A stretch of DNA of 64,000 nt, from assembly GCA_958295665.1 (NCBI GenBank), contig OY282558.1, positions 49,049,389 through 49,113,388 on the forward strand. The letters are read 5' to 3'. Shown one piece after another: positions 24,005 to 37,400 of the stretch. The stretch is from Tipula vernalis. Its lineage: Eukaryota > Arthropoda > Insecta > Diptera > Tipulidae. Each line of letters starts with the position of its first letter. Positions within the stretch are counted from its first letter, which is position 1. A model generated the notes under the pieces. It was given only the letters and a program-made list of their open reading frames with translations, was not told the origin of the DNA and did no database searches. A program made the translations under genes and the position numbers.

Positions 24005-24413
24005 ATTTAAATTGAAAGATGATGAGGCGAGGAGACTCATATAAATCAAGCAAACTTTTCCCAGTTATTCGAAATTTGGAAAATGAATAAATTTTTTGAC
24101 GACCAATTTCGAGTATTTACAATGAAACCGTGGTATTTTTATTGCAGACGTATTGCAGAATCGTTTGCGTAGGTTCTCAATAGGAGAAATCGAAAAAAAT
24201 TGAATATCGTCAATTACAGCGCCACCTATCATGAATCAAAAAAAATATTTCAGCCAAATCCTAAGGCGGAGCGGGGGGGGGGGTGAGAGGTACTAATTTT
24301 AACACTAATTTCCCCTACGGAATAATTAAATTTTGATCTCTACCATTTTTTTCGTAGAGTGCTTATTTTCCGATAGATGTTTGACTGTATCAGGTTAAAA
24401 ACATCACCCGGTA

Positions 24414-24984
24414 TATTAGGAACTAATTATAGAATCGGATTAATAACCTAGAAATTCAATTTTACTTAAATTTATTGACCAACGTGCATGTTCCATTTGG
24501 TGCTGAGGTAGACGTGTAAAGGCGTAATCTTTATATAAGAAAAATAATTTTTTTTTAATCGAAACTGTCGTGGTTTTCTGTTCTGGTTTTTCAAACTTTT
24601 CCAAATTTCGTCCATGTGTATGTAAAGAATGGAAAATTGACCTGCAAGTTTTTGGCAATATGTAACGAATGACCCGGATCACCTTGACACAGCTGTGGTG
24701 GAACGCTATCTTACTGGGTAGCAGTCAGAGTTTATATAGAGTAGGTTGTATAACCACATACACCCCAATCGCTAATCGGTCATATCTAAAAAATTTGGTG
24801 CGAATCGACTTTTGATGAGTCTGTTCTAAGACATCGTTCTCCGAACAAATAGCCCAGGTATTGACTTTCCTTTAAAACGAATCTACTTTTAGCTAAATTT
24901 ATAGTCAATCTCGTGGAGGTTAGATGGTTGACCACTGATTTTAAAATTTGCATGTGTGCCTCAAAACTAGCCGATATTATAAAT
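24414..24984. other. AT-rich DNA without recognised features
   Basis: No motif was recognised in either strand, including the open frame at 24682-24440. Confidence 0.35.
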
Positions 24985-25475
24985 AGATTGTCCGCAGTAT
25001 GACGCTAAATTGGTAGAGCGGGAATTGGTAATTCTAGAGTTGCTTTCTAAAGGGATCTACTAAAAGGCGTCTTTTAGGTCTAGGCTGGTTATAATTTTTG
25101 ATTCCCTCAGGCGATCTAATAATCCATCCATTATCAGTAGCGGATAGAGGATATCTTTCTTGGTGACCTTGTTGACTTTCCTGGAATCCAAGAAGAGTTT
25201 CACTTTGGCATTTTCCTTACGTATAAGAACCATTGGGGAGACTCCAAGGAATTTGGCTCTCTTCCTTGACACCTAGCAGGCGACCTAGAATAATACTTTT
25301 GTTTGATTGGTGCAGCTTCTCCAATGTCTATCAAGTATTTATTAAGCTATTCTTCCCAATGCTCTTTGCTGATGAAGCAAACTTACTAATGACGTCATTT
25401 TCTGCTCTTTGTGACTGTTTTAAATCAAGTTGGCCCCACTATCAAGCAATCTAAACTTGACTTCACAATCATAAT
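24985..25475 (-). pseudogene. Gypsy-type pol fragment (protease and start of RT)
   Basis: On the minus strand a protease-like motif (FRLLDSGANL) appears near 25475-25420. It is followed after stops by a reverse-transcriptase start (25272-25060): SPMVLIRKENAKVKLF, DSRKVNKVTKKD, YPL, MDGLLDRL and SLDLKDAF. A frame-shifted LYQFSV motif follows near 25000. The order protease then RT fits Ty3/gypsy pol. Everything downstream is lost. Upstream (to about 26220) there is Lys/Glu-rich coding-like sequence that could be gag, but I cannot assign it. Confidence 0.75.
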
Positions 25476-26640
25476 TTCAGCGTAAGAACGCGGATGAGAA
25501 TCCCGATATTATCTTATAGTGCTCACGGTACAGTACTGGGATTTTATCTTTTCCCGAACGGGGCTCCCCAGTATAAATCGTGTTCGGAAGCTCGTTTCCT
25601 AATCGCTTTTTCTGAACCTTACAATATTTATCGTACTGTATGTTAGGTTATCCATATCTTTCATAAATCTCGTGTGTCTTTCCGATTTCTCCGAATTTAA
25701 ATCGGTGTTCGTTGTCCTTGTAATTCCAACATAGAATAGCAGGTGTTTGTAAAGTGAATTAACTGTATATCTGTAAAGTGGATTCATTAGCTGAGTCACT
25801 AAATTCGTTCCCCTCATTTTTGCCTTTAGATTTACTATTCGGATTGCTCTGCTCTGCAAATTGGTCGACTAATAGTATATGTCGCTTTCGTGATTCAACT
25901 AATGTTTTCGGATCAAAACCAGACGAGGACCAAAGTGTCTCCTTAATTTTCCACTTGGTGAGGTTTTTGGTCAAAATTAAGATTTTCGTAGTCTTTGATG
26001 CATGTGTGTTGACAGTTGTCAGTTGACAATCTTGGTTTGAACTCGTTGGCCAATTCTTTCAGTTTTTGCGAAAATCCTCTTTCCAATCGCTCCATGGAGG
26101 CTTCTAATTCAGGATTGGTTTCCTATTGTGAACATATATTCCTGCTACCCGTTATGAACATATATTCCTGCTCAATTGCTTTCGAAGTAAGAGATTTGGA
26201 TAAATTGCGGTGTTGGTGATCCAGTTGAGCTCCCCTTGAAGAACCAGGCTTGTCTTTTTAAGAAGGCTCAAGTTGATGGTATAGCCTTGAACTGTACGCC
26301 GCAAATCATAATAAGCCTATTCCAGGTAACTGTGACTCAGAATTTCGAAGAATTTATTCTACCTTTAATTTATAATAGATAGGTTCTAGGTGTAGCTTAA
26401 CGAATTAAGGCCATATTATGTCATGGTGGGAACAGCATAAATGTGTGTATACAGTTTGTCCATAATTCATAAGTAGAGTAATTTTTATTTTCTTTCGGTT
26501 TATGTATAGAGTAAGGAACGTATTTGATTTTTTTGTTTTTTTTTTTGTACTAAGCTTAAACGTCGACTGCTACCCGGTAAGATATCGTTCCACCATAGCT
26601 GAGTTAAGGTAACCCGGGTCTTACGTTACAAACAGTAAAA
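25476..26640. other. Possible gag relic and AT-rich DNA
   Basis: Frames on the minus strand (for example MERLERGFSQKLKELANEF near 26100-26045) suggest a coiled-coil gag-like product upstream of the gypsy fragment, but stops are frequent and no zinc knuckle is seen. Confidence 0.3.
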
Positions 26641-26652
26641 CATAACTAATTT

Positions 26653-26965
26653 ATTACGAAGGGAGAAATTATCGAGAAATTTTGCCAGTTTCAGTTTCGA
26701 TCTGAGTAATCGTATTTATGCGTTAAATAAAATTAAATTGAAATTTATTAGGAGTTTAATATGTGTGTTTGCGTATAATTCGCTAATACTTAACTACACG
26801 TTTGTTTTCTATATATAGAAAGTAATCTAAAGTGTAATTAGCATTTTCAGTCGCTATAGCCTGATGAGATTGACTGGTAAACAAATTAAATTTTTCGTTA
26901 TTCTCACTCAGATCGAAACTGAAACTGGCAAAATTTCTCGATAATTTCTTCCTTCGTAAAAAATA
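26653..26965 (-). repeat. Copia-type LTR relic with a 50-bp inverted repeat
   Basis: Sequence from about 26780 matches the copia LTR at 53759-54059 in order: ATTCGCTAATACTTAAC (16 of 17), TATATATAGAA, AGCCTGATGAGA and CGAAACTG. The segment at 26653-26709 (TTACGAAGG..CAGTTTCGATCTGAGTAA) is an inverted copy of 26907-26961. The two arms enclose about 200 bp. LTR ends with TG..CA were not found, so the limits are approximate. Confidence 0.5.
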
Positions 26966-28700
26966 ATTATTTGGTCAAGTACCGATAAAACTTAACATTT
27001 CAAAAATAACTAATTTATTGTTGTTATTTTTGTGTCAGGTTAGCATAAATTTCATTCGCACCACCAGTTACATATTTAAGAAAATTCCATGATCAATTTA
27101 TAATAATTTGTGAGCCGCTAAAAATTTCGAAATACATACATATGTACATAACACGTATAAAATTCCAAACGATGAGGGCGCATACATAACTATTAATATA
27201 TTGCAAGGTTAGGTTATTTAAAATTGCAAAATTGTCAAAATATACTTGTAACGGGTTGTTAGTTATTGTTTTACATTTTCGCATTCTTAAAAAATTTTAT
27301 TGCATAAGTAAATGTTTATTGCTTTTATGGAAAGTGTGTAGACGGCGAAAAGTATGATGTATTTTGACACTTCCTTCAATTTCTGCATTAACTTTCACTA
27401 AGTTGTGATCGCTATTTCGTTTAACAGTAAGCATCTAGTTTCTAGTGTATAATCAAAATTGGCATCCAACAGCACCAAACATAACAAAACAAGTTGAAAA
27501 GTTGATTAAAAAATTGCGATTTTTATACCGCTCTCACACACAATCCACTTAAAACAAAAATACAAAACTCTTAATCTTTATATTTTAATCTTGTAAGATT
27601 TACAAATTTACACACGCACAGATCAATCCAAAAAAGACAATAAAAGCAAAAAAAAAATTTTTGTTGTACTTTTCGTACAGTGATATCAAATTATCCCTTC
27701 TCTTAGCGCGCATATTAACCAGGAAATATTGTATTTCATTATAATGAAGAGTCAGCAAACCCTTACGCAAAAATAAAACAAAGAATTTGCCACAAAACAA
27801 TCCTTTCGAAATGGTATTCATGCACTAGCACAACCAAACTATTGAACTACCAAACGAAACTAAAAATCACGAAACCAAAAAAATTAAATGAGTGATAAAT
27901 TAATTGTCAACAAAAAAAAATTAATAAAAACAAAACAAAAACTGAGTAGTTTTAATGACAATGTTGTAGTATTATAGTAAAGATATGTATAGATAATAAG
28001 ATACGTGTATAGGGAATATGTAGCATTGTGCATTATAAGAAAAAAAAACTGAAAAGAGATCAGAACCAAATAGATATTACTAATATGAAAGAGGGGGGCA
28101 GAAGCATATAAATATATCACAACAACAACAATTACATATAAATAATAATAGTAAAATATAATTTTAAAAATTAAAAAAAAAAAACAAAAAAAAAATTTTA
28201 ATTCATATAAATACAATAGACAGTCAATAAGTGGCAGTCTTAATCGTTTAAATGGTCTGTTAACACAAACCGAATTACCAACTGTAATAAATTAATAAAG
28301 TAATTTTTTTTTTTTGTTTTAATTAATTTTTTATTTTTATTAATTTGAAAGTTTTATTAATTAAGGTGTCGCATTACTATTTTGTGAATTTAATAATTTT
28401 GTTATTTGGTGTTTTATAAAAGTTGTTTAATTAATAATTATTGTTGTTAAAATGTTTTGTGTCTATATAGATGAACTAGGATCGAAAATATTTGGTCCCG
28501 CACCAAAAAAAAAAAAATGTTGTGATCTAATTAAATTAATTTTAAACCGTATCCGTATTAAATAATTCACAGCATGTGAAATGCCGCAGGCTAATTTAAA
28601 TAAACGTTTTAAATGCTACATTTAATAGTCATACATTTAATTACAGTTGCATAAGAAGGTGTGACTGGTATTCTAAACTCGAAAAATATTTCGAAGTTGG
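26966..28700. other. AT-rich non-coding DNA
   Basis: No gene is recognised. The open frames are low in complexity (Tyr, Ile, Phe, Leu) and reflect base composition. Confidence 0.35.
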
Positions 28701-31700
28701 ACCTTTTTGAGAATATTTTTTTCTGTAAACAATTGCATATTCTACTTAAATTCTCAAAGAACGTTAAAATTTGATCAGAATTAGATAATTAGGTTTACAA
28801 GTAATTTTTGTTGTCAAATTTTGGAACTGTGAATTACTATAGAGGGATTCCGGTTTGGGCCTTGAATATTTATAAATTTATTGCTTAACAATTTTGAAAT
28901 TTTTTTCAATTTAAATTCTTAAACCTAAGTGTAGCATTATAGAGTAGAATTTTTATTGCGTTATACGTTATTATTAGAATTTTATTGAAGTCACGAATTT
29001 ACTAGATTATGTAATTTTTCGTATGCGATTGTTTTAAAATTTGTATATGTACACACGTAATATTGATAATTAATTTAGAAAAAATTCAAACCTATAAATT
29101 ATGAACAAGATGCTTAGGAGTTGACCTTGTATATCGCTTATTAATGGATTTTAATCAATATGGAAAATTACACAAAACAGAAAGTATGCAATTGTGATAA
29201 TATTCTAAACTAATACGTAATAACTCTCTAATCTCGAAAACGCATTTCAAAATTTTATTCTCGTAATTTTTTTTTTTTTTGTTTTTTTGAATGAACATTA
29301 AAACTTGGTTAGAATTTGATAATTACGTTTAAAAGTCAACATTTTTAATTGAAAAAGATTTTTTTTGGAATTAAACAAACAAATGTAATGTCTCTCAACT
29401 TTTAATGGACTCAAATTTGAGAGATTTGAGTTTGGACCGGACAAGATTTTAGAACAAAAATATCTTAATAAAACTAGGATATTTACAGATTTAAGAAGAA
29501 TACGTTAAGCAAGAATTTTGTTTTACATTATTTATTCTAAACAGCTCCATAATTCCCAAACCTAAACCATTTAAAAATGTATATAATTTATAATTTTTTG
29601 ATAATTCAATCAGTTCTGTAAATTCTACAAATTCTGCAAATTTTATTAATTATTTACGAGAAATTTTATAAATTATCTATAAACTATCTAAATTTTAGTT
29701 CTGAAAATAAATTCTAAAAGTTTTTAAAAATCAGTAAATTATTAAAATTTAAACAAATTCAACAAAAATCTTTTATTCCGGCAATTCATATAATTTCTAT
29801 AAATCCTGACTATTCTATAGTAGACTTACTCTACAAGAGCAAATTTTGTAATTCCCAAATCTAAACCATTTACATTTTTCCTTAGAACCGCTAAATTCTG
29901 AAAATTTTATTAATTCTATAAATACTACAAATTCAAGAACAAACAATTCTAAAAACTTTTAAAAATAAAAAAAATAAAAAATTTGAAGAAATAATTTACA
30001 GGATTCACAGAAAATTTATAAAATATAAGGAATTCCGATTGTATCTAAATTAATTAAATTTTGTATTTTTAATTCGGAAAATTCAGAAGTCTGTAAATTA
30101 TTAAAATTCTTTTGTTTCGCGGCTCCTGTAAATTCTTAAATTCTTTATATTCCATAAGTAGTCGCACCATCAAATATTTTCAATCCTCTTCATTCAATTT
30201 TATTGGTTAATTAACTAATTCTGTAAAATCCTTAAATTCAATCAATTTTATAAACTTCAATTCTTTAAATTCCATATTTTATCGTGTAAATTTTAAAAAC
30301 TATTTACGAGAACCTTTTACAGTCTGTGATCAAATTATTAGAACCGCTTAATTTACTAAATATTTTAAACGGATGGCAACAAAAAAATGTTATGTTTACA
30401 ATTAATCGAGACGAATTAATCTCTAGGAATAGTTCTACATTTCTTTCATTTCGTATTCTGAACTACGAGTAACTATAATAGAAACCGCTCTGAGGGCTCT
30501 ATTTAAAAAAAAATAATTGTAGAAAATTAGCACCAGTAAAAATATTTAGTACACAAAAGTAAATTTTTTTTTAAGATACCAATACTTTAAATATAATTTT
30601 ACTTATGTACTAAATATTATAAGTACTAAATTTAACATGTACTAATTTGTACTAATTTTAATATTTTTTTTTTTTATTTTTACACCCAAAGAACTAGTCG
30701 TAATTCATCTTTTCAGTTAGCTCTGCTAGAAATTGTTTCTTTTTTTTTAAATAAAAATGTAACTAAATATTACCTATATAAATAATTTAGTACATCAATT
30801 ATTTTTTTTAAAATACTTTATATTTTTAACACTAATTGTAAACATAATACTTTAATGTGTCTACGAATTTACAATGCGTAGTAAATTAATTAAATTATCA
30901 GTATTCAAAACGGTTCTGATAATTTGATCACTGCAATTGTACTAAATGGAACAATTATTCTATAAATAATTAAAACTCGAAAAAAGAAAAATTAGAAGAC
31001 AGCACATAGAGGATTTACATAGAATTTTTACAATTTAAAGAATTTAGAATTTATAATTCTAACTAGTTTATCAAAATTTTCTAAATTTTCTAAGCATTTA
31101 AATTTTATAATTTTAATTCTGACAATGGCTTTAATTGAATAAATTCCAACAAATCAAATTATTAAAATTTAAAAAAATTCAATAAAAATCAATTGTTTCA
31201 ACTCCGAGAAATTGTAAAATTATTTATATTTTAAAAATTTCGTACCATCCAATTTCCAAGTTCCCTAACTTAAACCATTTAAATGTTCTCCTTAGAATCA
31301 CTAAATTCAAGAAATTTTGTAATTTCTATATAGTCTTTAAATTTTTTCAATTTTATAAATTCTACAAATTTTGCAAATTTTATTAATTTTATAAAATTTT
31401 ATAAATTTTTGAAATTCCATATTTTTATTCTGTAGATTTTAAAAAATATTTACAAGAGCTTATAATTCTTTAAATTTTGAAAATTCGGAAAGAGAAAAAT
31501 TTAAATTTTAAATTTTTAAAATTTTATAAATTCTGAAATTTTCTCTTCCTAAATTCTATAAAATATTTATGTTTTCTTAAATTTATAAAAAATTCAATTA
31601 AAATCGCCTAAAAATTCTATAAATTCTGAATATTCCATAAGTAGCCGTTCCAGCAAATTTTTTTTAAATTCTTAACCTAAACCATTTAAATCTTTCCTTA

Positions 31701-34500
31701 GAACCACTAAATTCTGTAAATTTTAAAAATTTACTATTTTGTAAATCAAAAAAGTGGTATGGGAATATTTAATTCATTCTAAACTTTGGCGAATGTTAAA
31801 TCGGCAAACTTTTCACCAAATTTATATGGTTAAAATATTCAAATTATTTATTAAAATATTCAAATTTCCAAAAATTACGTTTCAAAAGACATTTCAAATT
31901 CCAGTCAATTATTTTTTTTTTTTAAATCTAAATTTTAAAGTTAAAAGAATTTCAATGTTAAAATTGTTTTTAAATAAATCTGAAATTAAAAATTCCTGGA
32001 ATTTTAGAACTAGAATGTGGTTTATAGAATATCTTAAAGTAATACTTAAATATCTAAAATTTTATGTCTCGGATTATATACATATAGTCAGGAACGATTT
32101 TAAAATTTTTTGGAATTGCGTTATAAAGTTTTAAAATTTGTAGGCTTACGCGTTATTGATAATTAATTTTGAAAAAATGCAAACTTAAATTATTTTAGAA
32201 TTTATGAAAAAAATATTCATCTAAAATTAAAGCGAACTAGATGCTTACGACTTAGTCATGTACTCCACATTATAGGATTTTAGTCGGAATGATGTTGTAA
32301 GAGTTTCATGAATTAGGCGTAAATTTCATATTTTAAATTAAAATTTTCCAACAAAATTTCTATTTTTGAGTACCTACGTATAAAAGAAAAGAAATTTTAA
32401 AATTTTGGATTCCATAATTTCGAAATTACATAGGTTTGGAGCTGGAAGTTTGGTTCTACAAATTTTCTAATGTGTTCTTAAAAATCAAAATATTGTTTTT
32501 TTAATTGTTTAGTGTTAATTTATAATATTTCGAAATTAAAATGTTAAAGTGTTAGAGTGTAATTAATCTAACTCTTTAATTAATTGAAACACTTGATGAT
32601 TTTAGAATATTTATTTTAGTAACAAAATTATGCAATACAACTTTTACATATGGACGGAACGGAAGTGAGTAAGAAATTGACAATACAAGATGGCCACGAA
32701 AAGTCAAAACCCAAATCGATGATGATTGCGTTTACACCAAGATTTGACTTTTAGTTGCATCCAACATAAAGTTCTCAGATTTTAGAATTTTTAGTAAATT
32801 TGATGTACAATTTTAAAACGATTCCTCATAACAAATCCAAATGACAAATTCGATTTTTAAGTTTTCTGCAAATTTATATAAATAACAATTTAAAATTTCG
32901 TTAAAAATTTAAAATTTAACTTGCAAGAAAATTTTAAAAATTTTGACTATTGTAATTTTTAAAAAGATAATTTGGAATTTTTTGGTCTTTTTTAAAATTT
33001 TAAACGAAAATTTTGGAATTTAAAATTATTTATTTTAGTTAAGAATGTTTTAAATAGTTCAGAATTTAGATTTTGAAATTTCCGGCAAAATCAAAAACCA
33101 GCGAACTAGGGATATGAAGAAACCGCTAGCGCCAAAAATCCTTTAATTTGAAGCAATGATCAATGACCAGCAGGTATTTTATTATTAACTTTGGTTAACT
33201 GGTATTCTGGTATATTTTAAATCTGAAATTATCAAACCATGTTTTGATATGTTGAAGGTAAAAACATTTTTTTTAATCTATCAAATTTGCGCTTTTGTTT
33301 TAATTATTCGAAATTTTAAAATTTAACGTTAAAATTGTAAACATTCTTTGATGAAATTAATTTCGGTATATGGATCTCTTTTGAATCTTTTCAAAATTTG
33401 TCGTAGAAAGTTTAATTTTTAAATTTTAATGTATAATTTAGAACTCAGATTTTAGAAATTACTTTAGTGTTAAAATTCTTAAAATTTTGATTTTTCAACT
33501 GAGAATATTTGGAATTATGAGAGTACGTCTTACGAAAACCATTTAAATTTTTGAAACTCGAAAATGGGAGTCATTAACCTCTAACAAATTTTAAATTTCG
33601 AATAGTTTATAGCTAAGATTTTAGAAATTTTATGCATAAAGTTTTAAAATTGGGAACTTTCGAATTTAAAAATCTAAATTTTAGAGTTTAAAGCTCACAT
33701 TTATTTTGATATTTAAAAATTTGGTTAAAAGTGACAATTTTAATTAAGAAAAGTTCAGAATTTATATTAATTAGAAAATGAATTTGGAAATATCAGGAAG
33801 TGGTCGTTGAGGCTTGCAAACTTTGAAAATACAATTTTTTGTGTTTCTACTAATCTTCAAAATCTTCCAAAATTTTATAAATTTTTTGAATTTTTTTAAA
33901 TTTCGAAACCATTTTTGATTTTATTGTTTGTTAAATCCAGATGAAAGCAATTCTTTAAAATCGTAAAAATTCATTAATGAAAGTTTTAAATTAAAATTCT
34001 TTATCTTTAGTTTATTACAACTTCAATTTAAAATTTAAATTTTGAATTTTAAATTAGGAATTTATAAAATTTCCGACTTAAAACTCGATTTTTTTCTTAT
34101 TTGAATTTTTAATGTTTAATTATAAAATTTGTATTCATCAAAACAAATTAAATAAATCTAAAATTTAGAATTGCTCAGATTTTATAAAAATCCTTGAACT
34201 GGAAGTTCGCTTCTAGAAATTCTGTAATGTGTTTAAAACCAAATTTTGTTTTTATCTTTTTAATGTTAATTTATAATATTTCGAAATTAGAATTTTAAAT
34301 TTATTTTATTGTAAAATTTTGAAAATCAAATTTTAGAAATTTTGACTATTGTAATTTTGTAATTTTAAAATAGTAAATTTGGAATTTTTATTGTCTTATT
34401 TAAAATTTTAAGCAAAAATATTGGAATTTAAAACTGTTTAATTAAAAATAGAGGGTTATTAAGTTAATTAAGAATATTTTAAATAGTTCAGGATCTAGAT
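28700..34500. repeat. AT-rich tract of degenerate, partly tandem repeats
   Basis: AAATTTTAAAATTT and AATTCTATAAATTCTG words dominate. A longer motif (CTAAACCATTTAAAT, then CCTTAGAACCACTAAATTCTG) returns near 29560, 29860, 31260 and 31675. Blocks at 32440-33080 recur in order at 34190-34500 (CTGGAAGTT, TTAATTTATAATATTTCGAA, TTGACTATTGTAATTTT). No coding potential is visible despite one 126-residue frame at 31754-32134. Confidence 0.6.
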
Positions 34501-34759
34501 TTAGAAAATTAGTTTTGAAATTTATTTACATACACAAACCTCAATTATGTACAACATTTTTACAATACCGCTAAGGATATATTCCTATGTACATTAAGGT
34601 ATGTACTAATAGAATATAGCAACAGAAAAATTAAAAAATTTAATACTCAATAATTAAACTATTATCACTTAAATTAAACGAGTAAGGGAAAACGAATTAT
34701 GTCACAACATGCCTTTCAACAGCCTTTTGGAATTACACAAATTAGTCGCGGTTTTCACA

Positions 34760-36250
34760 GAGCATTACTCCCTGGATAAAGAAAGTGCATTGTCTTGGCT
34801 TAGTTTTACAAGAATTAGGCAAAATTAAATTAAATGTCGTCTTTAATTTGTAGAATTTCAAAAACCGAACACCCTAACAATTCCAAAAACCGGTTGTGGC
34901 TTACACCAAATATCTGTGAAATCGGATCAGCCGAACTTTGCGAATATATTAAACAACAATATGAAAGTAAAGGTCCCATAAGAGTACGAATGATATGACA
35001 TTTCACATCACTTCCAATCAACTTCATCGTGCTCCACAGTTTACTTAAGATACAATATATTTGACCACATAGGTCTAACCAAACTTCTGATCTTCTCACA
35101 AAAATTGATTCTGTGATTATCAATCAAAAGCAAATTTATTGGTACATTCATACGGTTTTTATTAGTAAAAAGTAGGGCTTATGATTTTGCAGTCACATAT
35201 ATTACGTAAGGCACGATTTAGATTATTAATCGCAGCATCAACAGATGAAAGTAAACGTTTTCCAAACATGATAAATTCTAAAATACGAGTAGATCCTTAA
35301 TCTCATCGCTAATGTTATAATGGTATTTTACGGCTTGTGGCTGCAAATGCAATAAGAACTTATAATTTGGCAAGCACTTTTAGAAAAGTAATTAATTAGC
35401 AACATTGTCAGTAACATATAACAATGCAGTTGTGGTACTATGGTTGAATTATTCTTTCAAAATCCTTATATAATGATGAGATAATATGTGCTGCATTTTT
35501 GGAATAGACGCAATTGTTGCAACTTTCTGCGGTTCAGGAAAAATCGATTTAGTGAGACTAAAATTTAACTAGAACTCCAACCGAATTCGACTTAATTTTA
35601 TCCAGATGAAAGCGAACTTCTTCAACATTATCAACAGCAGCATAATGAATTTTACAGGACGGATTTACAAAGGTGTTGAAGTTTTGCCAAAACAATTTAG
35701 CCGTAGTTTTTTTTTACTGAAGCGATCTTTAGAAAAGCTCTGATGCATTTTAATCTATTCAACTAGCAGCCATCAAGCAGTCTTGTTGACATTCCAGAAA
35801 TTTCGCTTGTAAATAAAATTGGTTACTATCATTGATATTGACAGAGAAAGCATATGAACATACATATAAAGTTGTTAGGAAGTTAAGTAAATGTTGAGAT
35901 GAGACAGTCAATATTGAAATCGCCAACAATAATGACCTCACTATATCGTGCCTAATTTCGAAGACTCCAATTTAAGCGTATTGTACATTATACCCAGAAA
36001 TAATTTCATATTAAATTGATTTCCAATTTCAATGAAAATTATGTCAAATAAAGAGTTTTATGGATTAGCGTACATAATTCTTGGATTTAGAAACTTCTTG
36101 ACATAAATTCCAACAACAAAGGAAATATGTTGGAAGGGCATGTCTTTTACGATTAAATTCAATTCTTGAAATTTGGAAATTAGACTACCAGGATGTCATG
36201 GCTCAGCAGATACTCTGGTAAAATGAAATTCTGTTTTGCCTTTTTGTTTC
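34760..36250 (-). pseudogene. Degenerate non-LTR retrotransposon (Jockey/CR1-like)
   Basis: Reading down the minus strand: an endonuclease motif VIIVGDFNIDCL near 35925-35890, RT wording STTTALLYVTDNVAN near 35430-35390, and an RT thumb-like segment (35123-34830) with RTLMGPLLSYCCLIYS. The C-terminal remnant QKAVERHVVT lies near 34720. Many stops and deletions separate them, and the YADD region is missing. It lies between two copies of the surrounding AT-rich repeat. Confidence 0.65.
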
Positions 36251-36339
36251 TATTATTAAAATGAAAAAGGTCCCCATTTAAATTTAATTATCCATTGTAA
36301 TAAAAATATGAAATTCTCATTTCTGGTTTCCCCACATAT

Positions 36340-37400
36340 GGGACGTTCGTAAAATTTCGGAACACAATGCGTTAAAATTGTAAAAAATCTTGATGAAATC
36401 CATTTCGACACTTTGATCTTTTTTGGATCTCTTCAAAATTTGACTAAAAACTCAATAAATTCAAAAATGGTAAATATAAAAATGAACAAACCTCAATTAT
36501 AAATCTCAAAAAGTTCCATTTTCGAATTTTAATGAATAATTTAGGACTCAGATTTTACAAAATTTATAGGTAGTATATACGTAAAATTCTAAAATGGGAG
36601 TCATTAACCTCCCCCTAAAAAATCGAAATTTTAGAGGCTCTAAAAGCTTACACATATATTTTGGTGTTTAAACAATAAGTTAAAAATGACAATTATAATT
36701 AACAAAAGTTCAGAATTTACTTTAATTAGAAAATTAGTTTGGAAATATCCAAAAAAAGTCAAAACCACTTTAAAATCGTAAAAATTCATCATGAATTTTT
36801 TTAAATTTAAATATTATAATTTAGGAACCTACAAATTTTCAGACCTACCCTTGCAATAAAATTCTCAGAAGTATTAAAATTGTAATTCAGAACTTTAAAT
36901 ATTTTTGGAGGAAATCAGAAGCTTGAGGAGTTTAAATTTTAAAGTATTATAATTAAAATCCGATAAATATAAATTATTAAACAATTTCAGAATATTTCAC
37001 AATATCTAGAAATTTGAAATTTTAGCGGTTTGAGGATCAAAAATCAAATTTTCGATATTCCAATATTTTTATTTTGCAATGTTAGAATTTTGAAATTAAG
37101 ATTCATAATTTTAGAGGAATGTTTGATTTAAAAACAAACAATTCTAATCAAAAGTTTAAATTTAATTTTTTTTTAGTTTAAAATCTACTTGATGAGTTTG
37201 AATTTAGAATAGTGTACAACGAAGATTTTAAAAATTTGACACTTGAAGTTTTAAAATTTGGAAGTGTTAAAATTGTATGTAAAAAATTGAGACATTTAAT
37301 TAAGAATAATTAAGCCGTAAATCCGATTGATGCATAAATAAAAATCTAAATGATTAAATTTCTAAATTCAGCATCTTTAAGCCTTATAGTGATAAACTGG
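36340..37400. repeat. AT-rich repeat, distal block
   Basis: It repeats 33250-33930 in order: GGATCTCTTxxxAAxxTTTTCAAAATTTG-like start, ACTCAGATTTTA, AAATGGGAGTCATTAACCTC and AAAAGTTCAGAATTTA. The dead retrotransposon at 34760-36250 lies between the two copies. Confidence 0.55.

Larger units (their letters stand above)
18335..24413 (+). mobile_element. Mariner-like element with long TIRs, split by a retrotransposon
   Basis: The ends are TACTGGGTGATTTTTTTAAC at 18335 and its inverted match GTTAAAAACATCACCCGGTA at 24413, each flanked by TA. The arms span about 18335-18690 and 24115-24413 and match in order: AAATAAGCACTCTACGAAAA, TTTTGATCTC, ATTCATGATAGATGGCGCTG, AGAACCTACGCAATA, ATCACGGTTT. The left arm has an insertion of a few dozen bases relative to the right. 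Without the retrotransposon inside, the element would be about 1.8 kb. The transposase is a pseudogene. Confidence 0.88.

Noticed and set aside
27884..28216. 110-codon minus-strand frame rich in Phe, Tyr and Leu
   Set aside because: The composition follows local A/T bias and poly-A runs; no motif or start context is seen.
31754..32134. 126-codon plus-strand frame in the AT-rich tract
   Set aside because: It lies in degenerate repeat DNA, has Lys/Phe/Ile bias, and the repeated copies nearby do not keep the frame.
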